A DNA stretch of 8,277 nucleotides from Methanomicrobiales archaeon (lineage in GTDB: Archaea; Halobacteriota; Methanomicrobia; Methanomicrobiales; Methanoculleaceae): positions 1 through 8,277 of the forward strand of contig JAAYND010000193.1 of assembly GCA_012521035.1 (NCBI GenBank). Direction: 5' to 3'. Under the pieces are notes generated by a model. It searched no databases. It was not told the DNA's origin and saw nothing but the letters and a program-made list of their open reading frames with translations. Below are positions 7,858 through 8,277 of this stretch, piece after piece. How positions within the stretch are numbered: the stretch's first letter is position 1; each line of letters opens with the position of its first letter. The translations under genes were made by a program, and so were the position numbers.

Positions 7858-7869
7858 GGATCAGCTCCC
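7858..7869 (-). promoter_or_regulatory. Extended Shine-Dalgarno-like site of rpoB2
   Basis: GGGAGCTGATCC matches the extended consensus AGGAGGTGATCC (complement of the 16S rRNA 3' end) at 10 of 12 positions. Its GGAG core ends nine bases before the in-frame CTG at 7855 and 27 bases before the TTG at 7837. This spacing is the main reason for preferring the CTG start. The 16S tail is assumed from general archaeal knowledge, since it is not in this window. Confidence 0.6.
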
Positions 7870-7879
7870 GGCCCTGAAA

Positions 7880-8131
7880 TTATTTCTTTGGTCTCTTCAT
7901 GACGAGGCGGTACGCCTCGGCTCTGCCCGCCGTGCGGCTGTCGCGAATAGTCCGGATAACATCCCCGACATCGCCCCCGATAGCTCGTACTGCTGGATCG
8001 TCGTGATAGATTTTTGGTAACTGCTCAAGAGATATACGGTACTTCTCAAGGAGCTCCGTCACCTCTTCTTCGCTCATGATCTGATGGTCCGGAACCATCT
8101 CATGTTTTAATACGTTCAGTGAGGTGCCCAC
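7880..8131 (-). CDS. rpoH: DNA-directed RNA polymerase subunit H (RpoH/Rpb5 C-terminal homologue)
   Basis: This small subunit has 83 residues from the GTG at 8131 and begins (M)GTSLNVLKHEMVPDHQIMS. It corresponds to the C-terminal assembly domain of eukaryotic Rpb5; archaeal RpoH lacks the N-terminal jaw domain. It sits on the A''/A' side near downstream DNA. Conserved signatures are the VPDH segment (13-16), EEEVTELLEKY (21-31), QLPKI (37-41), DP (45-46), GDVI (56-59), TAG (67-69) and YRLV near the end. The length matches the family (about 75-85 residues). I chose the GTG at 8131 because GAGGTG (8144-8139) lies seven bases upstream. The first in-frame GTG at 8146 would add MRCKR and leave that site inside the gene. 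rpoH is the first protein gene of the operon, as is usual in Euryarchaeota, and ends with TAA 24 nt before the proposed rpoB2 start. Confidence 0.95.
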   Translation of the reverse strand: MGTSLNVLKHEMVPDHQIMSEEEVTELLEKYRISLEQLPKIYHDDPAVRAIGGDVGDVIRTIRDSRTAGRAEAYRLVMKRPKK

Positions 8132-8138
8132 TCGCTTA

Positions 8139-8144
8139 CACCTC
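8139..8144 (-). promoter_or_regulatory. Shine-Dalgarno site of rpoH
   Basis: GAGGTG on the minus strand lies seven bases before the GTG at 8131, within the ideal range, and decides between two in-frame GTG starts. The longer reading from 8146 has no comparable site at the right distance (only CTCTTTCGTCG precedes it). Confidence 0.65.
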
Positions 8145-8176
8145 ACCGACGAAAGAGTTGTGTATCAGATGCATCA

Positions 8177-8188
8177 CCTTTTCAAAAA
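8177..8188 (-). promoter_or_regulatory. AT-rich element between tRNA-Lys and rpoH; possible terminator and/or TATA-like box
   Basis: The minus strand reads TTTTTGAAAAGG here, starting 22 bases after the tRNA discriminator base. It is the most AT-rich run in the 79-nt gap before the rpoH start. Archaeal polymerase often terminates at oligo-T, so the five T residues could end the tRNA transcript. The same run could act as a weak TATA-like box: a transcript starting about 25 nt downstream would carry a leader of roughly 25-30 nt that includes the rpoH Shine-Dalgarno site. It does not match the archaeal TATA consensus well. The operon could instead be read from a promoter upstream of the tRNA, outside the window. 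Confidence 0.25.
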
Positions 8189-8210
8189 CCATAGACATCG
8201 CCCATGGCAA

Positions 8211-8277
8211 CGGGCCCAAGGGGATTTGAACCCCCGACCACCTGGTTAAAAGCCAGGCGCTCTACCTAACTGAGCTA
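8211..8277 (-). tRNA. tRNA-Lys (anticodon UUU), 5' acceptor strand cut by window edge
   Basis: The minus strand folds as a tRNA. It has a D stem GCTC/GAGC with the usual TA before it and an AGTTAGGTA loop. The anticodon stem CCTGG/CCAGG (8257-8253 and 8245-8241) holds the loop CTTTTAA, giving anticodon TTT at 8250-8248, which reads lysine codons. A five-base variable loop TGGTC follows. The T arm is GGGGG, loop TTCAAAT, then CCCCT, closing with a G-T pair. The acceptor 3' strand TGGGCCC (8218-8212) is followed by discriminator G at 8211. The seven 5' acceptor bases lie beyond 8277. No CCA is encoded; TTG follows the discriminator, as is common in archaea. No intron is seen in the anticodon loop. 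The gene lies on the same strand as the RNA polymerase operon, 79 nt before rpoH. Confidence 0.95.

Noticed and set aside
8168..8175. The 8-bp palindrome GATGCATC upstream of rpoH, considered as an operator.
   Set aside because: It is short, the symmetry does not extend usefully outward, and no second copy is seen nearby, so it is compatible with chance.
1..8277. Search for a novel system: CRISPR-like direct repeats, insertion-sequence ends, toxin-antitoxin pairs, defence or biosynthetic genes.
   Set aside because: Nothing of the kind was seen. Essentially every base from 8131 down to 1 lies in, or within a few bases of, a conserved RNA polymerase operon gene, and the remainder is a tRNA and its short flank.

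Overview
The window is a stretch of archaeal chromosome, most likely from a methanogen of the Methanomicrobiales (Methanoculleus-like). The evidence is an archaeal/eukaryotic-type RNA polymerase whose largest subunit is split into RpoA' and RpoA'' and whose second subunit is split into RpoB'' and RpoB'. The split B subunit is typical of methanogens and related Euryarchaeota. A linked L30e and an archaeal NusA-like KH protein fit this, as does a tRNA gene without an encoded CCA. The genus is my inference from general resemblance; I could not run a search.

All genes lie on the minus strand, so transcription runs from high to low coordinates. From upstream to downstream they are: tRNA-Lys(UUU), cut at the window edge (8277-8211); a short AT-richer gap that may hold the tRNA terminator and/or the operon promoter; rpoH (8131-7880); rpoB2 (7855-6296); rpoB1 (6299-4482); rpoA1 (4462-1814); rpoA2 (1817-645); rpl30e (632-345); and nusA (from 344, running off the low-coordinate end). 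This is the widely conserved archaeal RNA polymerase operon. In many archaea it continues into rps12, rps7 and the elongation-factor genes, which would lie beyond position 1.

The genes are packed tightly. ATGA overlaps join rpoB2/rpoB1 and rpoA1/rpoA2. Gaps of 12, 19 and 24 nt precede rpl30e, rpoA1 and rpoB2. nusA begins directly after the rpl30e stop codon. Strong Shine-Dalgarno sequences precede rpoB1, rpoA2, rpl30e and rpoH. The products are the catalytic core (A', A'', B', B''), the assembly/jaw subunit H, a ribosomal protein and a putative elongation/termination factor, so the operon co-expresses transcription and translation machinery.

No mobile element, CRISPR array, defence system or novel cassette is visible; this is ordinary housekeeping DNA. 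No gene-free stretch exceeds 300 bases. The points worth a second look are small: a probable CTG start for rpoB2, the choice between GTG starts for rpoH, a ferredoxin-like cysteine cluster inside RpoA', and the compact tRNA-rpoH junction.
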